Part shown: one piece after another, positions 11,591 through 20,628 of the stretch | Position numbering within the stretch: position 1 is the stretch's first letter | How the letters are laid out: every line of letters starts with the position of its first letter | Source: Luteimonas mephitis DSM 12574 | GTDB lineage: Bacteria > Pseudomonadota > Gammaproteobacteria > Xanthomonadales > Xanthomonadaceae | DNA: 64,000 bases | NCBI RefSeq assembly: GCF_000422305.1 | Contig: NZ_AULN01000013.1 | Coordinates: forward strand, 310,001 to 374,000 | Direction: 5' to 3' | Program-made: the position numbers and the translations under genes | The notes under the pieces: model-generated | Seen by the model: only the letters and a program-made list of their open reading frames with translations | Database searches by the model: none | Told to the model about the DNA's origin: nothing

Positions 11591-11696
11591 GGGTTCGGGA
11601 TTGGGGATTGGGGATTCGGAAAGGCAGTCCCGCGACTCTCAAGGTAGGGCGGCTACCCGCTTTTTCCAATCCCGAATCCCGAATCCCGAATCCCGG
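11591..11696. repeat. heptamer-flanked repeat element, second copy
   Basis: The left array (11591-11620) holds GGGTTCG/GGATTGG/GGGATTC units. The right array (11665-11696) holds AATCCCG units inverted to it. The core includes CTCTCAAGGTAGGG and ends with CCCGCTTTTTCC, which is close to the core end at 1601-1612. It lies between the small membrane protein gene and the chorismatase gene, both on the minus strand. Confidence 0.78.
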
Positions 11697-11700
11697 CCCT

Positions 11701-12699
11701 TCACCCGTGCACCCCGTCGATCTCCACCGCCAGCTCGCGGCGGCAGATCGCGGCGTGCAGCAGCAAGCGCGGGACGCGGTCGCCGAGGCGGCGGTCGAGG
11801 GCTTCGGCGACCGCGGCCATGTCGCCGTGGTCGCGCACGTAGACCTTGAGTCGCGAGCCGGCGCCGAAATTCGCCGGCAGGTCCGACCGGCGCGCGCGCG
11901 CGGCATCGATCAGGGCGTCGAAGTTGTTGAAGGTTTCGTCGAGCTGGGCCAGCAGCTCGCCGACGTGCGCGGTGGCGTGTCCGACCACGCTGGCGGTGCC
12001 CGACAGCAGCAGCGGCATCGCGCTGCCCGGCGGCGGCAGCATCGCGCGGGCGAAGCTCGGCTGCTGCCGGCCGTACTGGCGCGGGTAGCGGTAGGCGCTG
12101 ACCTGGCGCGGATTCTCCACCGGCGTGCCGGGCGCGCGCGCGGCCAGCCAGTACACCTGGACCACGCGGGCGTCGTCGCAGCGGCCGATCGCGGTGGCCG
12201 CGGGCAGGTCGAGGGCGTCGAAGTCGCCCAGCCCGCGTGCGCGGCCGACGCAGAATTCGCGGTAGCGTTCGGCGTCGCCCTCGCCGAGGGTGATCGCGTC
12301 GAGGTAGTTCCAGATGCGCAGCAGGTGCGGGGTGTCGCTGCCACGGACGAATCCGGTCATCCGTGCGTAGGCGTGCTCGGCGGCGGCAGTGATCGCGGAC
12401 TCGCCGGCGGCCTCGAACCGCGCCTCGTCGACCTCGATCACGCCGAACAGCAGCTGCCCGTCGCTCGACCAGCGGATGTCGCCGTCGCGGCCGTGGACCA
12501 CCGGCGCATTGCCGTGCCAGACCTCGAACGGCGCCACGCCGTGGGGCATCAGGGGCACGCGCAGGTAGCGCGGATCGTCCAGCTGCGGCGCATCGCCGAA
12601 GCCGAGCACGGCGAGGATGTCGTGCCCGGCCAGCAGTGGCGCCGGCGACGCGGCGTGCACGTATTCGACCTGCAGCCGCGGCGTCGGGTCGCCGGGCAT
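11701..12699 (-). CDS. xanB2: XanB2-type chorismatase / 3-hydroxybenzoate synthase
   Basis: The 332-residue protein matches the FkbO/Hyg5/XanB2 family (often labelled pteridine-dependent deoxygenase-like). Recognisable segments are L-L-F-G-V-I-E-V (83-90), L-L-R-I-W-N-Y-L-D-A-I (126-136), S-A-Y-R-Y-P-R-Q-Y-G (201-210), S-G-T-A-S-V-V-G-H (233-241) and the C-terminal I-C-R-R-E-L-A-V-E-I (318-327). In Xanthomonas, XanB2 converts chorismate to 3- and 4-hydroxybenzoate; 3-hydroxybenzoate is the xanthomonadin precursor and 4-hydroxybenzoate feeds ubiquinone. It follows the halogenase-like gene on the same strand. A GTG at 12720 overlaps that gene's stop and would add seven residues; the ATG at 12699 is the conservative choice. 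Confidence 0.88.
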   Translation of the reverse strand: MPGDPTPRLQVEYVHAASPAPLLAGHDILAVLGFGDAPQLDDPRYLRVPLMPHGVAPFEVWHGNAPVVHGRDGDIRWSSDGQLLFGVIEVDEARFEAAGESAITAAAEHAYARMTGFVRGSDTPHLLRIWNYLDAITLGEGDAERYREFCVGRARGLGDFDALDLPAATAIGRCDDARVVQVYWLAARAPGTPVENPRQVSAYRYPRQYGRQQPSFARAMLPPPGSAMPLLLSGTASVVGHATAHVGELLAQLDETFNNFDALIDAARARRSDLPANFGAGSRLKVYVRDHGDMAAVAEALDRRLGDRVPRLLLHAAICRRELAVEIDGVHG

Positions 12700-12716
12700 G
12701 GATTGCAGCGGCCGGC

Positions 12717-14090
12717 TCACGAGTTGCCCGCCTGCAGGGTGTCGCCGTCGAAGCCGGCGCGCGCCTGCCGCCGGCGGTGCCACCAGTTGCGCAGCGCGCG
12801 CGGCGCCATGCCCAGCGCGGCGGCGGCGTACAGCACCCGGAACATGCGCAGGCGGCGGCGCACGCGCGGGCTGTCGAACACGTCGCCGGCCAGCATCGCC
12901 ACCACCGCCTGTTCGATCTGCAGGTAGTTCTGCGGATTGGCGAACAGGTACTTCATCGTCGGCGAGGTGAAGCGGTAGATGAACCACTTGAACTCGTCGA
13001 GGCCGTCGACGAGCCGGCGCTCGGTGTCGCGCTGCAGCCTGGCCTCGCGCGCCGGTTCGCGCAGCGCGCCGTCGACCACCTCGGCGCCCTGCTCGGCGCC
13101 GTACATGCCCAGGTACACGCCGGAGGAGAACATCGGGTCGACGAAGTTCCAGGCGTCGCCCACCAGCAGCCAGCCCGGCCCCGCCATGCGCGTGCATTCG
13201 TAGGCGTAGTTGCCGGTGACGTGCACCGGCGCCACGCGCCGCGCGCCGCGCATGCGCCGGGCCACTTCGGGAATCGTGTCCAGGGTGCGCAGCAGGAAGC
13301 CCTCGCTGTCGCCCTTGCGGGTCTTGAGGTATTCCGGGTAGCACACCGCACCGACGCTCATGTCGCCGTCGGCCAGCGGGATCAGCCACGCCCAGCCGTG
13401 GTCGTGGCGGTAGATGCTGACGTTGCCGGCATCGCGGCCGGGGCGGCGCTCGACGCCGCGGTAGTGGCTGAACACCGCCGCCGACTGGTGGCGCGGGTTC
13501 TTGCGCTTGAGCTTGAGCTTGCCGCCGAGGAAGGCGTCGCGGCCGCTGGCGTCGACCAGGTAGCGCGGGCGGAACGCCAGCGCGTTGCCGTCGGCGCCGC
13601 GCGCGTGCACGAGCGCCGGGCGGCCGCCGGCATCGAATTCGACGCGCTCGACCGCCACCTGCTCGCGCGCGTCCACGCCGTTCTCGCGCGCGTGCTCGAA
13701 CAACACCTGGTCGAACTGCTCGCGCTTGACGTGGTACGCATGCGGGAACTTGGCGTCCAGCGCCTTGGCGAAGTCGAAGGTGTTGTAGCCGCCCTCGTCG
13801 CGCGGGAAGTCGGCGCCGAGCTTGAGCATGCCGATCGCGTCGACCTTCTCCAGCGCGCCAAGCCGCTGCAGGATCGGCATGTTCATCGGCAGCAGCGATT
13901 CGCCGATGTGGAAGCGCGGGTGCCGGTCCTTCTCCAGCATCGTCACCCGCCAGCCCTTGCGCGCCAGCAGCGTGGCGATGGTGCTGCCGGCCGGGCCGCC
14001 GCCGATCACCAGCACGTCGGTATCCACCGGCACCGGCGGTGCCGCCGGGTTGTCGACGCCGGGTCCTGGCTGGGTGGGAATCGTGGTCAT
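12717..14090 (-). CDS. FAD-dependent halogenase-like oxidoreductase (first)
   Basis: The 457-residue flavoprotein has a Rossmann G-G-G-P-A-G (residues 30-35), the H-I-G-E-S-L-L-P motif (61-68) and the flavin-dependent halogenase signature W-x-W-x-I-P as W233-A-W-L-I-P238. Lys90 in M-L-K-L-G-A-D-F is at a plausible place for the catalytic lysine of that family. Xanthomonadins are often brominated, so ring halogenation of the aryl polyene is a reasonable inference; a non-halogenating oxidoreductase is the alternative. It lies directly upstream of the chorismatase gene and divergent from the ACP gene, with a 148-base gap that likely holds promoters for both directions. Confidence 0.82.
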   Translation of the reverse strand: MTTIPTQPGPGVDNPAAPPVPVDTDVLVIGGGPAGSTIATLLARKGWRVTMLEKDRHPRFHIGESLLPMNMPILQRLGALEKVDAIGMLKLGADFPRDEGGYNTFDFAKALDAKFPHAYHVKREQFDQVLFEHARENGVDAREQVAVERVEFDAGGRPALVHARGADGNALAFRPRYLVDASGRDAFLGGKLKLKRKNPRHQSAAVFSHYRGVERRPGRDAGNVSIYRHDHGWAWLIPLADGDMSVGAVCYPEYLKTRKGDSEGFLLRTLDTIPEVARRMRGARRVAPVHVTGNYAYECTRMAGPGWLLVGDAWNFVDPMFSSGVYLGMYGAEQGAEVVDGALREPAREARLQRDTERRLVDGLDEFKWFIYRFTSPTMKYLFANPQNYLQIEQAVVAMLAGDVFDSPRVRRRLRMFRVLYAAAALGMAPRALRNWWHRRRQARAGFDGDTLQAGNS

Positions 14091-14238
14091 CCTGAATGCG
14101 TTGTTGTCGGGCGGGATGGCCGCTCATGATAACGGCTGGCCTCCGCGGCGGTTGCGCGCAGGGACGCGATGCTGGATCGTTGCAGCCCCTGAAGCTGCGG
14201 GATCCGCCCGCCGCAACGCCGAGTCGAACGGAAGCCTG

Positions 14239-14508
14239 ATGTCCCCGCAAACCCAAGCCGAACGTGAACTTGCCGACCTGCTGGTCGAAAGCCTGAACCT
14301 GGAAGACGTCGAACCCGGGTCGATCGACCCCGAGGCGCCGCTGTTCAATTCCGGCCTGGGGCTGGATTCGATCGATGCGCTTGAACTGGCGCTGGCGATC
14401 AGCAAGCGCTACGGCTTCCAGCTGCGCTCGGACAACGACGAGAACCGCAACATCTTCGCCTCGCTGCGCGCGCTGTCGGCGCACGTCGAACAGAACAAGG
14501 CGGCTTGA
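14239..14508 (+). CDS. acyl carrier protein of the aryl-polyene pathway (XanC-type)
   Basis: The 89-residue carrier has the phosphopantetheine site L-G-L-D-S-I-D-A-L with Ser44, an acidic helix after it and the usual four-helix length. It would carry the hydroxybenzoyl starter and the growing polyene as thioesters. It opens the plus-strand run of pathway genes and is divergent from the halogenase/chorismatase pair. ATG at 14239 is chosen because M-S-P-Q-T-Q-A-E-R-E-L gives a normal ACP start; the frame is open upstream but has no ACP-like sequence. It resembles the aryl-polyene ACPs rather than FabF-linked AcpP, judging by the surrounding genes. Confidence 0.9.
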   Translation: MSPQTQAERELADLLVESLNLEDVEPGSIDPEAPLFNSGLGLDSIDALELALAISKRYGFQLRSDNDENRNIFASLRALSAHVEQNKAA

Positions 14509-14629
14509 TCGCGCGCGCCGCCCGGCGACATCCCGCGGACACGCATCCCCGCCGCAACCGCGCGGCAACCGCGGCGCACGGGCACCGGGTTCGCCGCCAC
14601 GCCTGCTTCCCCTTATCGGTGACCGCGCA

Positions 14630-15316
14630 GTGATCCTCGTCTTCCAGGCGCTGCTGGCGCTGGCCTACACCGTGCTGGCGCACCTTTCCAATGCGCTCGA
14701 CCGCCCCGGGCTGGCCGCGATCGCGCTGGCGCTGCTGGCATTGATGCTGCTGCTGGCGCCGATGCTGCAGCGGCGCTGGTGGGCCTGGCTGGCGCTGCCG
14801 CTGCTGTGGCTGGAAGTGCTGGTGCTGTACTGCGACGGGCTGGTGCGCGCGCCGATGGTGCTGGTGCCGGTGGCGTTCGTGGCGCTGGTCGCGTGGTGGT
14901 TCGGGCGCAGCCTGCGCCACGGGCGCGTGGCGCTGATCACCCGCATCGTGGCGCGGATGGACGACGTCGCGCCGGAACGGATGGCGCCCGACCTGCTGCG
15001 CTACACCCGCGGCCTGACCGCGGCCTGGGCGTGGCTGCTGGCGGCGCTGGCGCTGGTGAACCTGGTGCTGGCGCTGGTCGCGGTACCCGACGGCCTGCTG
15101 GCCACGCTGGGCCTGCATTCGCCGCTGCCGGTCACGCGCACGCAGTGGTCGTGGTTCGCCAACATCTGCAACTACGGCATCGTCGGCGGCTTCTTCGTCA
15201 TCGAATACCAGTTCCGCAAGCGCCGCTTTCCCGGCCGCTACGACAGCTTCCTGGGCTTCGTGCGCAAGCTGGCCGCGCTGGGGCCGGCGTTCTGGCGCGA
15301 TTTCCTGAAGCCCTGA
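14630..15316 (+). CDS. polytopic membrane protein, COG4648-like, aryl-polyene locus
   Basis: The 228-residue protein has about five membrane segments (residues 2-20, 25-42, 47-70, 75-90 and 135-160), then an amphipathic tail with Y-Q-F-R-K-R-R-F-P-G-R-Y-D. It resembles the uncharacterised COG4648 proteins found in aryl-polyene clusters; its job is not known, and transport or anchoring of the polymer is a guess. No ATG precedes the first helix in frame, so the GTG at 14630 is taken as the start. A 121-base non-coding gap separates it from the ACP gene, and it ends just before a heptamer repeat. Confidence 0.72.
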   Translation: MILVFQALLALAYTVLAHLSNALDRPGLAAIALALLALMLLLAPMLQRRWWAWLALPLLWLEVLVLYCDGLVRAPMVLVPVAFVALVAWWFGRSLRHGRVALITRIVARMDDVAPERMAPDLLRYTRGLTAAWAWLLAALALVNLVLALVAVPDGLLATLGLHSPLPVTRTQWSWFANICNYGIVGGFFVIEYQFRKRRFPGRYDSFLGFVRKLAALGPAFWRDFLKP

Positions 15317-15320
15317 CGAC

Positions 15321-15420
15321 AGGGATCCGGCATCCGGAATGGCGGCGGCGCCGACGCTGTCGCGCTCTTTCCAATCCCCAATCCCCAATCCCGGATCCCC
15401 AATCCCGGATCTCCAATTCC
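15321..15420. repeat. heptamer-flanked repeat element, third copy
   Basis: The right array (15371-15420) contains AATCCCC, AATCCCG and GATCCCC units after CTCTTTCC. The left end (15321-15340) has degenerate GGGATCC/GGCATCC units. The short core is GGCGGCGGCGCCGACGCTGT. It separates the COG4648-like gene from the acyltransferase gene. Confidence 0.72.
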
Positions 15421-15464
15421 GGCTCTTCGGTATCCTTCGCATCGTGCAACAGCAAGACGACATC

Positions 15465-16241
15465 ATGGACATGCCATCGTCGCCGCCCCGGCGAATCGAT
15501 CGTAACCTCGCCTGGACGGCGTTCAACGCGCTGCAGTTCGCCTTCACGCTGGCGTGGACGGCGGCCTGGATCGGCGTCGCGCTGGCGCTGCATGCGGTCC
15601 TGCGCGACCGCCACTGGCCGCTGCGCATGGCCTCGCGCTGCTGGGCGCCGGGGCTGTTGCGGGGCGCCGGCGCGCGCCTGCGGGTGAGCGGGCTGGAACG
15701 CGTGGACTGGTCGCGCAACCACGTCTTCGTCGCCAACCACCAGTCGACCATCGACATCTGCGCGCTGTTCCGCGCCATCCCGGTGCCGCTGCACTTCCTG
15801 CTCAAGCAGGAGATGACCCGGGTGCCGCTCGTGGGCCGGTACGCGAAGGCGATGGGCATGGTGTTCATCGATCGCAGCGATCGCCGCGCAGCGGTCGCGT
15901 TCCTGCGCCAGTCGACCGAACTGGTGCGCGCTGGCGGCAACCTGTGCATCTTCCCCGAGGGCACGCGCAGCCGCAGCGGCGCCGTGGCCGCGTTCAAGGG
16001 CGGCGCGTTCCAGGCCGCGATCGACGCGGGGGTGGGCGTGGTGCCGGTGGCGATCGAGGGCTCGGGCGCGGTGCTGTATCCGGAAGGCTTCTTCCACGTG
16101 CGCCCGGGCGTGATCCACGTGCGCTTCGGCGCGCCGCTGCCGACCCGTACCGCCGAAGGGCCGGTCGATCGCCAGGCGCTGGCCGACGACGCGCGCGCGG
16201 CGGTGCTGGCGATGCTGGATAGCGGTGCGGCCCGCGCATGA
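15465..16241 (+). CDS. lysophospholipid acyltransferase (PlsC-like), aryl-polyene locus
   Basis: The 258-residue enzyme has an N-terminal membrane helix (about residues 24-46). The acyltransferase motif H-X4-D is at N-H-Q-S-T-I-D (His92, Asp97), and motif III is F-P-E-G-T-R-S-R-S-G (163-172). The family moves acyl groups from ACP or CoA to glycerophosphate-type acceptors at the inner membrane. In aryl-polyene loci it probably links the polyene chain to a lipid carrier, which is inferred. ATG at 15465 is preferred because the upstream in-frame sequence is the heptamer repeat; a second ATG follows at 15471. Its end overlaps the dehydratase gene by four bases. Confidence 0.88.
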   Translation: MDMPSSPPRRIDRNLAWTAFNALQFAFTLAWTAAWIGVALALHAVLRDRHWPLRMASRCWAPGLLRGAGARLRVSGLERVDWSRNHVFVANHQSTIDICALFRAIPVPLHFLLKQEMTRVPLVGRYAKAMGMVFIDRSDRRAAVAFLRQSTELVRAGGNLCIFPEGTRSRSGAVAAFKGGAFQAAIDAGVGVVPVAIEGSGAVLYPEGFFHVRPGVIHVRFGAPLPTRTAEGPVDRQALADDARAAVLAMLDSGAARA

Positions 16242-16558
16242 ATCGCTTCACGATTGCCCACGACCACCCGGCGCTGGCCGGGCATTTCCCCGGCCGCCCG
16301 ATCGTGCCGGGCGTGGTGGTCCTCGACCGCGTGCTCGATGCGGTCGAAGCCGCGCACGGCCCGCTGCCCGCGCTGCGGCTGCCGCAGGTGAAGTTCGTGC
16401 GGCCGCTGCTGCCCGGCGAGCCGGCGCAGGTGGTGATCGAAGCCGCGGCGCCCGTGGAAACCGGCGCGCCTGCATCGCGCTGGCGTTTCCGGGTCGAACG
16501 CGACGGCGAGCTGGTCGCCAGCGGCGAGATCGCGGCGGCAGGGGCATCGGCGGCATGA
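16238..16558 (+). CDS. FabZ-like 3-hydroxyacyl-ACP dehydratase
   Basis: The 106-residue protein is a short hotdog-fold dehydratase with the FabZ motif H-F-P-G-R-P-I-V-P-G-V near residues 14-24, where the histidine is catalytic. It would remove water from 3-hydroxyacyl-ACP so that the aryl polyene becomes conjugated. It is shorter than housekeeping FabZ (about 145-150) and matches the ApeI-type small dehydratase of aryl-polyene loci. It overlaps the genes on both sides by four bases (ATGA), so all three are translated together. A second, different dehydratase-like gene lies at 20625. Confidence 0.85.
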   Translation: MNRFTIAHDHPALAGHFPGRPIVPGVVVLDRVLDAVEAAHGPLPALRLPQVKFVRPLLPGEPAQVVIEAAAPVETGAPASRWRFRVERDGELVASGEIAAAGASAA

Positions 16559-17577
16559 ACGCCGGCGGGGACGGCGGCTGGAAGCAGCGGCGCGAGGGCG
16601 GCGGCTGGTTCGCGATCTGGCTGATCCGCGGCATCGGCCGGCACGGCGGGCGCGCGCTGGCGCGGCTGTTCCTGTATCCGATCACCGGCTACTTCCTGCT
16701 GCGCCGCAGCGCCGAGCGCCGCGACTCGCGCGCCAACCTGAGCCGCATCCTCGGCCGCCCGGCGACGCTGGGCGACGTCGCGCGCCACATCCATACCTTC
16801 GCCGCCACCATCCTCGACCGGGTGTTCCTGCTGGGCGGGCAGATCGAACGCTTCGACGTCACGGTGCACGGCGTCGACGTGCTGCACGCGCAGCTCGACC
16901 GCGGCCAGGGCGTGCTGCTGTTCGGCTCGCACCTGGGCAGCTTCGAGGTATTGCGGGTGATCGCGCGCAAGCGGCCGGATTACCGCATTCGCGTGGTGCT
17001 CGACAAGGCGCACAACCCGGCGATGACGCAGCTGCTCGACGCGCTCAGCCCGGAGATCGCCGCCGGCGTCATCGATGCCAGCCAGGACGGCCCGAGCCTG
17101 ATGCTGGCGATCAAGCAGGCCGCCGAAGAAGGCGCGCTGATCGCACTGCTGGTCGACCGTACCCAGCCGGGCGCGGCCACCCAGACGGTGCAGTTCTTCG
17201 GCGCGCCGGCGCGGTTCCCGGTGGCGCCGTGGATGATCGCCGCAGTGCTCAAGCTGCCGCTGTCGCTGGCCTTCGGCCTGTATCGTGGCGGCAACCGCTA
17301 CGACCTGGTGTTCGAGACGTTCGAGGACCGTGGCCTCGACCTGCCGCGGGGCCAGCGCGCCACGCGCATGGCCGCGCTCATCCAGCGTTATGCCGCCAGG
17401 CTGGAGCATTACGCGCGGCTGGCGCCCTACAACTGGTTCAACTTCTATGATTTCTGGAATCCCGATGAGCAACCGCAATCCACGCTGGAAGTGGCTGCCG
17501 AACCTGCTGCCGACCCTACTGTCGGCGCTGGCGCTGGGCGCCGCCACGATGGCCTCGGCGGCACCGCAGGCGGCTGA
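16555..17577 (+). CDS. LpxL-like acyltransferase, aryl-polyene locus
   Basis: The 340-residue protein belongs to the lauroyl/LPLAT acyltransferase group. The catalytic H-X4-E is H126-L-G-S-F-E131, an upstream amphipathic region lies near 30-50, and a downstream L-L-V-D-R-T-Q-P-G block is also present. A second acyltransferase is typical of aryl-polyene loci and may attach the polyene to an outer lipid; this is inferred. The start at 16555 overlaps the dehydratase stop. The last 37 or so residues overlap the start of the LolA-like gene in another frame (113 bases) and are low in complexity, so the natural end may once have been earlier, near Y-D-F-W-N-P. Confidence 0.85.
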   Translation: MNAGGDGGWKQRREGGGWFAIWLIRGIGRHGGRALARLFLYPITGYFLLRRSAERRDSRANLSRILGRPATLGDVARHIHTFAATILDRVFLLGGQIERFDVTVHGVDVLHAQLDRGQGVLLFGSHLGSFEVLRVIARKRPDYRIRVVLDKAHNPAMTQLLDALSPEIAAGVIDASQDGPSLMLAIKQAAEEGALIALLVDRTQPGAATQTVQFFGAPARFPVAPWMIAAVLKLPLSLAFGLYRGGNRYDLVFETFEDRGLDLPRGQRATRMAALIQRYAARLEHYARLAPYNWFNFYDFWNPDEQPQSTLEVAAEPAADPTVGAGAGRRHDGLGGTAGG

Positions 17578-18175
17578 CCCCGGCGCCGCGATCGACAGCG
17601 ACTGGGTGCTGCGGATCCTCGCGCGCCCGGCGCCGATGCGCACCAACTTCGTCGAGATCCGCAGCTCGCGCCTGCTCAAGGAACCGCTGCGCCTGTCGGG
17701 CGAATACCAGCGCCCCGACGAGCACACGCTGGTGCGCCAGGTGCGCGTGCCGTACGTCGAAACCACCACGATCACCACCGATGCCGCCGGCGCCAGCCAG
17801 GCCACGGTGGCGCGTGAAGGCAAGTCGCCGCGCACCTTCGCGCTGTCGCGCGTGCCGGAACTGGCGCGGCTGCAGGCCAGCTTCGGCGCGCTGCTGGCGG
17901 GCAACCGGGCCGCACTCGCAAGCCATTACGACATCCACGCCGAGGGCACGCGGCGCAAGTGGGAGATGCGGCTGGTGCCGAAGGCCGCGCCGCTGTCGGA
18001 CAAGCTGCGCGACATCACGCTGTACGGGCGCGGCATCGAGCTGCGCTGCATCGAGACGCGACCGGTCGAGGGCGACGTCCAGCGCACGCTGCTGGCCGGC
18101 GCGGCGCGCGTGGCGCACGAGACCACCAGCGCGGCAGCCGTGATGGCGCTGTGCCGCGGCGAGCCGACGCCGTAA
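17465..18175 (+). CDS. LolA-like periplasmic carrier protein
   Basis: The 236-residue protein has an N-terminal signal peptide (hydrophobic L-L-P-T-L-L-S-A-L-A-L-G-A, cleavage likely after A-S-A near residue 33) followed by a LolA/LppX-like beta fold. The segment F-V-E-I-R-S-S-R-L-L-K-E-P-L is like the LolA convex strand region. Such proteins carry a hydrophobic molecule across the periplasm; here the aryl-polyene lipid is the inferred cargo, since an MMPL exporter gene follows. The start overlaps the acyltransferase gene by 113 bases, but a later start would lose the signal peptide. Confidence 0.78.
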   Translation: MSNRNPRWKWLPNLLPTLLSALALGAATMASAAPQAADPGAAIDSDWVLRILARPAPMRTNFVEIRSSRLLKEPLRLSGEYQRPDEHTLVRQVRVPYVETTTITTDAAGASQATVAREGKSPRTFALSRVPELARLQASFGALLAGNRAALASHYDIHAEGTRRKWEMRLVPKAAPLSDKLRDITLYGRGIELRCIETRPVEGDVQRTLLAGAARVAHETTSAAAVMALCRGEPTP

Positions 18176-18201
18176 CCGCGCGCGCCGCACGGACGCCTGC
18201 C

Positions 18202-20628
18202 ATGGACGCGCGCCTGCGATTCACGTTCGCACTGCTGTGGCTGGCGCTGCTGCTGCTGGCCGGCTGGTGGATCAGCGCGCACCTGCAGCTGACCGGCGAC
18301 CTGCGCAAGTTCATGCCCGCGCCGGAAACCCCGGAGCAGAAGCTGCTGATCGACGAACTCGGCGAAGGGCCCGGATCACGCCTGCTGCTGGTGGCGCTGT
18401 CCGGCGCCGACGCGCCGACGCTCGCCGCGCAGTCGAAGGCGCTGCACGCCGCGCTTGCGGCCGACGACCAGTTCGCGCTGGTCGCCAACGGCGACGCCGA
18501 CCTCGACGCGATCCCCGAGCGCCTGCGCCCGTACCGTTACCTGCTCTCGCCCACGCTCGACGCGCAGCCGCTCGATGCCGCCTACCTGGCCGGACAGCTC
18601 GACGAGCGCGTGCAGGACCTCGGCTCGCCCGCCGGCGCGCTGGTCGAGCCGCTGGTCGGCAGCGACCCGACCCTGGAAACGCTGAAGGTGGCCGAGGCGC
18701 TGCAGCCGGCGAACGCGCCGCAGCGGGTGCAGGGCGTGTGGTTCGACCGCGCCGGCAAGCGCGCGCTGCTGGTGGTGCAGACGCGCGCCGCCGGGTTCGA
18801 CCCAACCGGCCAGCAGCGCGCGGTGGATGCGATCAACGCGGCGTATGCAAAGGCGCGCGGCAACGGCGCGGGCGCGATGGTGCTCAGCGGTCCCGGCGCG
18901 TTCTCGGTCGAGATCGGCGGCCGCACCGAGGCCGAGGCGCAGTGGATCGGCACCTTCGACACGATCGGCCTGGTCGTGCTGCTGATCGTCGCCTACCGCA
19001 GCTGGAAGATCCCGGTGCTCGGCGTGCTGCCGCTGGCCAGCGCCGGCCTCGCCGGGCTGGGCGCGGTGGCGCTGCTGTTCGACGGCGTGCACGGCATCAC
19101 CGTCGCGTTCGGCTTCACCCTGATCGGCGTGGTGCAGGACTATCCGATCCATCTGTTCAGCCACCAGCGCCCGGGTGTCACGCCGCTGCAGAATGCGCGC
19201 GCGCTGTGGCCGACGCTGGCGACCGGCGTGGTTTCCACCTGCATCGCCTATTTCACCTTCCTGTTCTCCGGCGTCGACGGCCTGCAGCAGCTGGCGGTGT
19301 TCACGGTTGCGGGCCTGCTCGTCGCCGCGCTGTCGACGCGCCTGCTGCTGCCGCGACTGATCGACCCGACGCCGCGCGACTTCGCCGACTCGCGCCTGCT
19401 CGCGCGCATGTGGGCATGGACGCGGCACCTGCCGCGGCCGCGCTGGTCGCTGCTGGCGTTCGCGCTGGCGGCGCTTGCCGCCACCGCGCTGGCGCCCGGC
19501 GCGTTCTGGCAGAACGACCTGTCGAAGCTCACCCCGGTGCCGGCCGACGCGCTGGCACGCGACGCCGACCTGCGCGCCGAACTCGGCGCTCCCGATGTGC
19601 GCTATGTGCTGACGCTGCAGGGCCGCGACGACGAAGCGGTGCTGGAAGCGTCCGAACGCCTGCGCCCGGCGCTCGACCAGCTGGTGCGCGACGGCGCGCT
19701 GGCCGGCTACGACATGGCGGCGCGCTACCTGCCCAGCGCCGCGGTGCAACGCGCGCGCCAGCAGTCGCTGCCCGATGCCGCGACGCTGCGCGCCGCGCTC
19801 GACGCGGCGCTGGCCGACAGCCCGTTCCGCGCTGATGTGTTCGGCGAGTTCGTCGACGACGTGGCGAAGGCGAAGGCGCTGCCGCCGCTGTTGCCGGCCC
19901 AGCTGGCCGGCACGCCGCTGGAAACCGCCGTCGGCGGCCTGCTGCTGGGCGGCAGCGGCCACGCCACCGCGCTGGTGTCGCTGGCCGGGCTGGAGGATCC
20001 GGCCGAGGTCGCGCGCGTGGCGCGGCTTAACGGCGCCGCGCTGCTGGACATGAAAGCCGCGTCCGAATCGCTGGTGGTGGCCTATCGCGGCCGCGTGCTG
20101 GCCGCGCTTGCGGTGGCATCGCTGCTGCTCGCGCTGACGGTGTGGATCGCGATGCGGCTATCGGTGCTCGCGCAGCGACGCGTGGCGCATGCCACGGGTG
20201 CGCCGCTGCCGCCGCGAGCCGGCGTCTCCGGCGAAACCGCGCGCCGCACCGCGCGCGTGCTGCTGCCGATGGCGCTGACCACGCTGCTGATCCTCGCGGT
20301 GCTGCGCCTGTGCGGCGTCGAGCTGACCCTGTTCCACCTGGTCGCGCTGATCCTGGCCGCCGGGCTCGGCCTGGACTACGCGCTGTTCTTCGACCACGCC
20401 GGCGACGACTACGCCGACCAGCTGCGCACGCTGCACGCGCTGATCGTGTGCAGCCTGATGACGCTGCTGGTGTTCTTCCTGCTGGCCCTGTCGTCGATCC
20501 CGGTGTTGCGCGCGATCGGCAGCACGGTCGCGCTGGGCGTGTTCGGCAACTTCGTGCTGGCGCTGCTGATCTCGCGCCAGCCGGCGACGCCGAACGACCC
20601 CGACGCGGCCGGGGTGAGCGATCCATGA
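18202..20628 (+). CDS. MMPL/RND-family exporter
   Basis: The 808-residue protein has a membrane helix at residues 5-25, a large periplasmic domain, a membrane block near 250-390, a second soluble domain and a final membrane block near 630-790. This is the two-fold repeat layout of MMPL proteins. Such exporters move lipids and hydrophobic metabolites across or from the inner membrane using the proton gradient. It follows the LolA-like gene and overlaps the next dehydratase-like gene by four bases, so it is the likely exporter of the xanthomonadin-type product. The ATG at 18202 gives a short cytosolic N-terminus ahead of the first helix. Confidence 0.86.
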   Translation: MDARLRFTFALLWLALLLLAGWWISAHLQLTGDLRKFMPAPETPEQKLLIDELGEGPGSRLLLVALSGADAPTLAAQSKALHAALAADDQFALVANGDADLDAIPERLRPYRYLLSPTLDAQPLDAAYLAGQLDERVQDLGSPAGALVEPLVGSDPTLETLKVAEALQPANAPQRVQGVWFDRAGKRALLVVQTRAAGFDPTGQQRAVDAINAAYAKARGNGAGAMVLSGPGAFSVEIGGRTEAEAQWIGTFDTIGLVVLLIVAYRSWKIPVLGVLPLASAGLAGLGAVALLFDGVHGITVAFGFTLIGVVQDYPIHLFSHQRPGVTPLQNARALWPTLATGVVSTCIAYFTFLFSGVDGLQQLAVFTVAGLLVAALSTRLLLPRLIDPTPRDFADSRLLARMWAWTRHLPRPRWSLLAFALAALAATALAPGAFWQNDLSKLTPVPADALARDADLRAELGAPDVRYVLTLQGRDDEAVLEASERLRPALDQLVRDGALAGYDMAARYLPSAAVQRARQQSLPDAATLRAALDAALADSPFRADVFGEFVDDVAKAKALPPLLPAQLAGTPLETAVGGLLLGGSGHATALVSLAGLEDPAEVARVARLNGAALLDMKAASESLVVAYRGRVLAALAVASLLLALTVWIAMRLSVLAQRRVAHATGAPLPPRAGVSGETARRTARVLLPMALTTLLILAVLRLCGVELTLFHLVALILAAGLGLDYALFFDHAGDDYADQLRTLHALIVCSLMTLLVFFLLALSSIPVLRAIGSTVALGVFGNFVLALLISRQPATPNDPDAAGVSDP

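Noticed and set aside
15339..15464. N-terminal extension of the acyltransferase from an ATG at 15339
   Set aside because: The extension would be translated from the heptamer array and gives a repeat-derived sequence (S-P-I-P-N-P); the ATG at 15465 is preferred.
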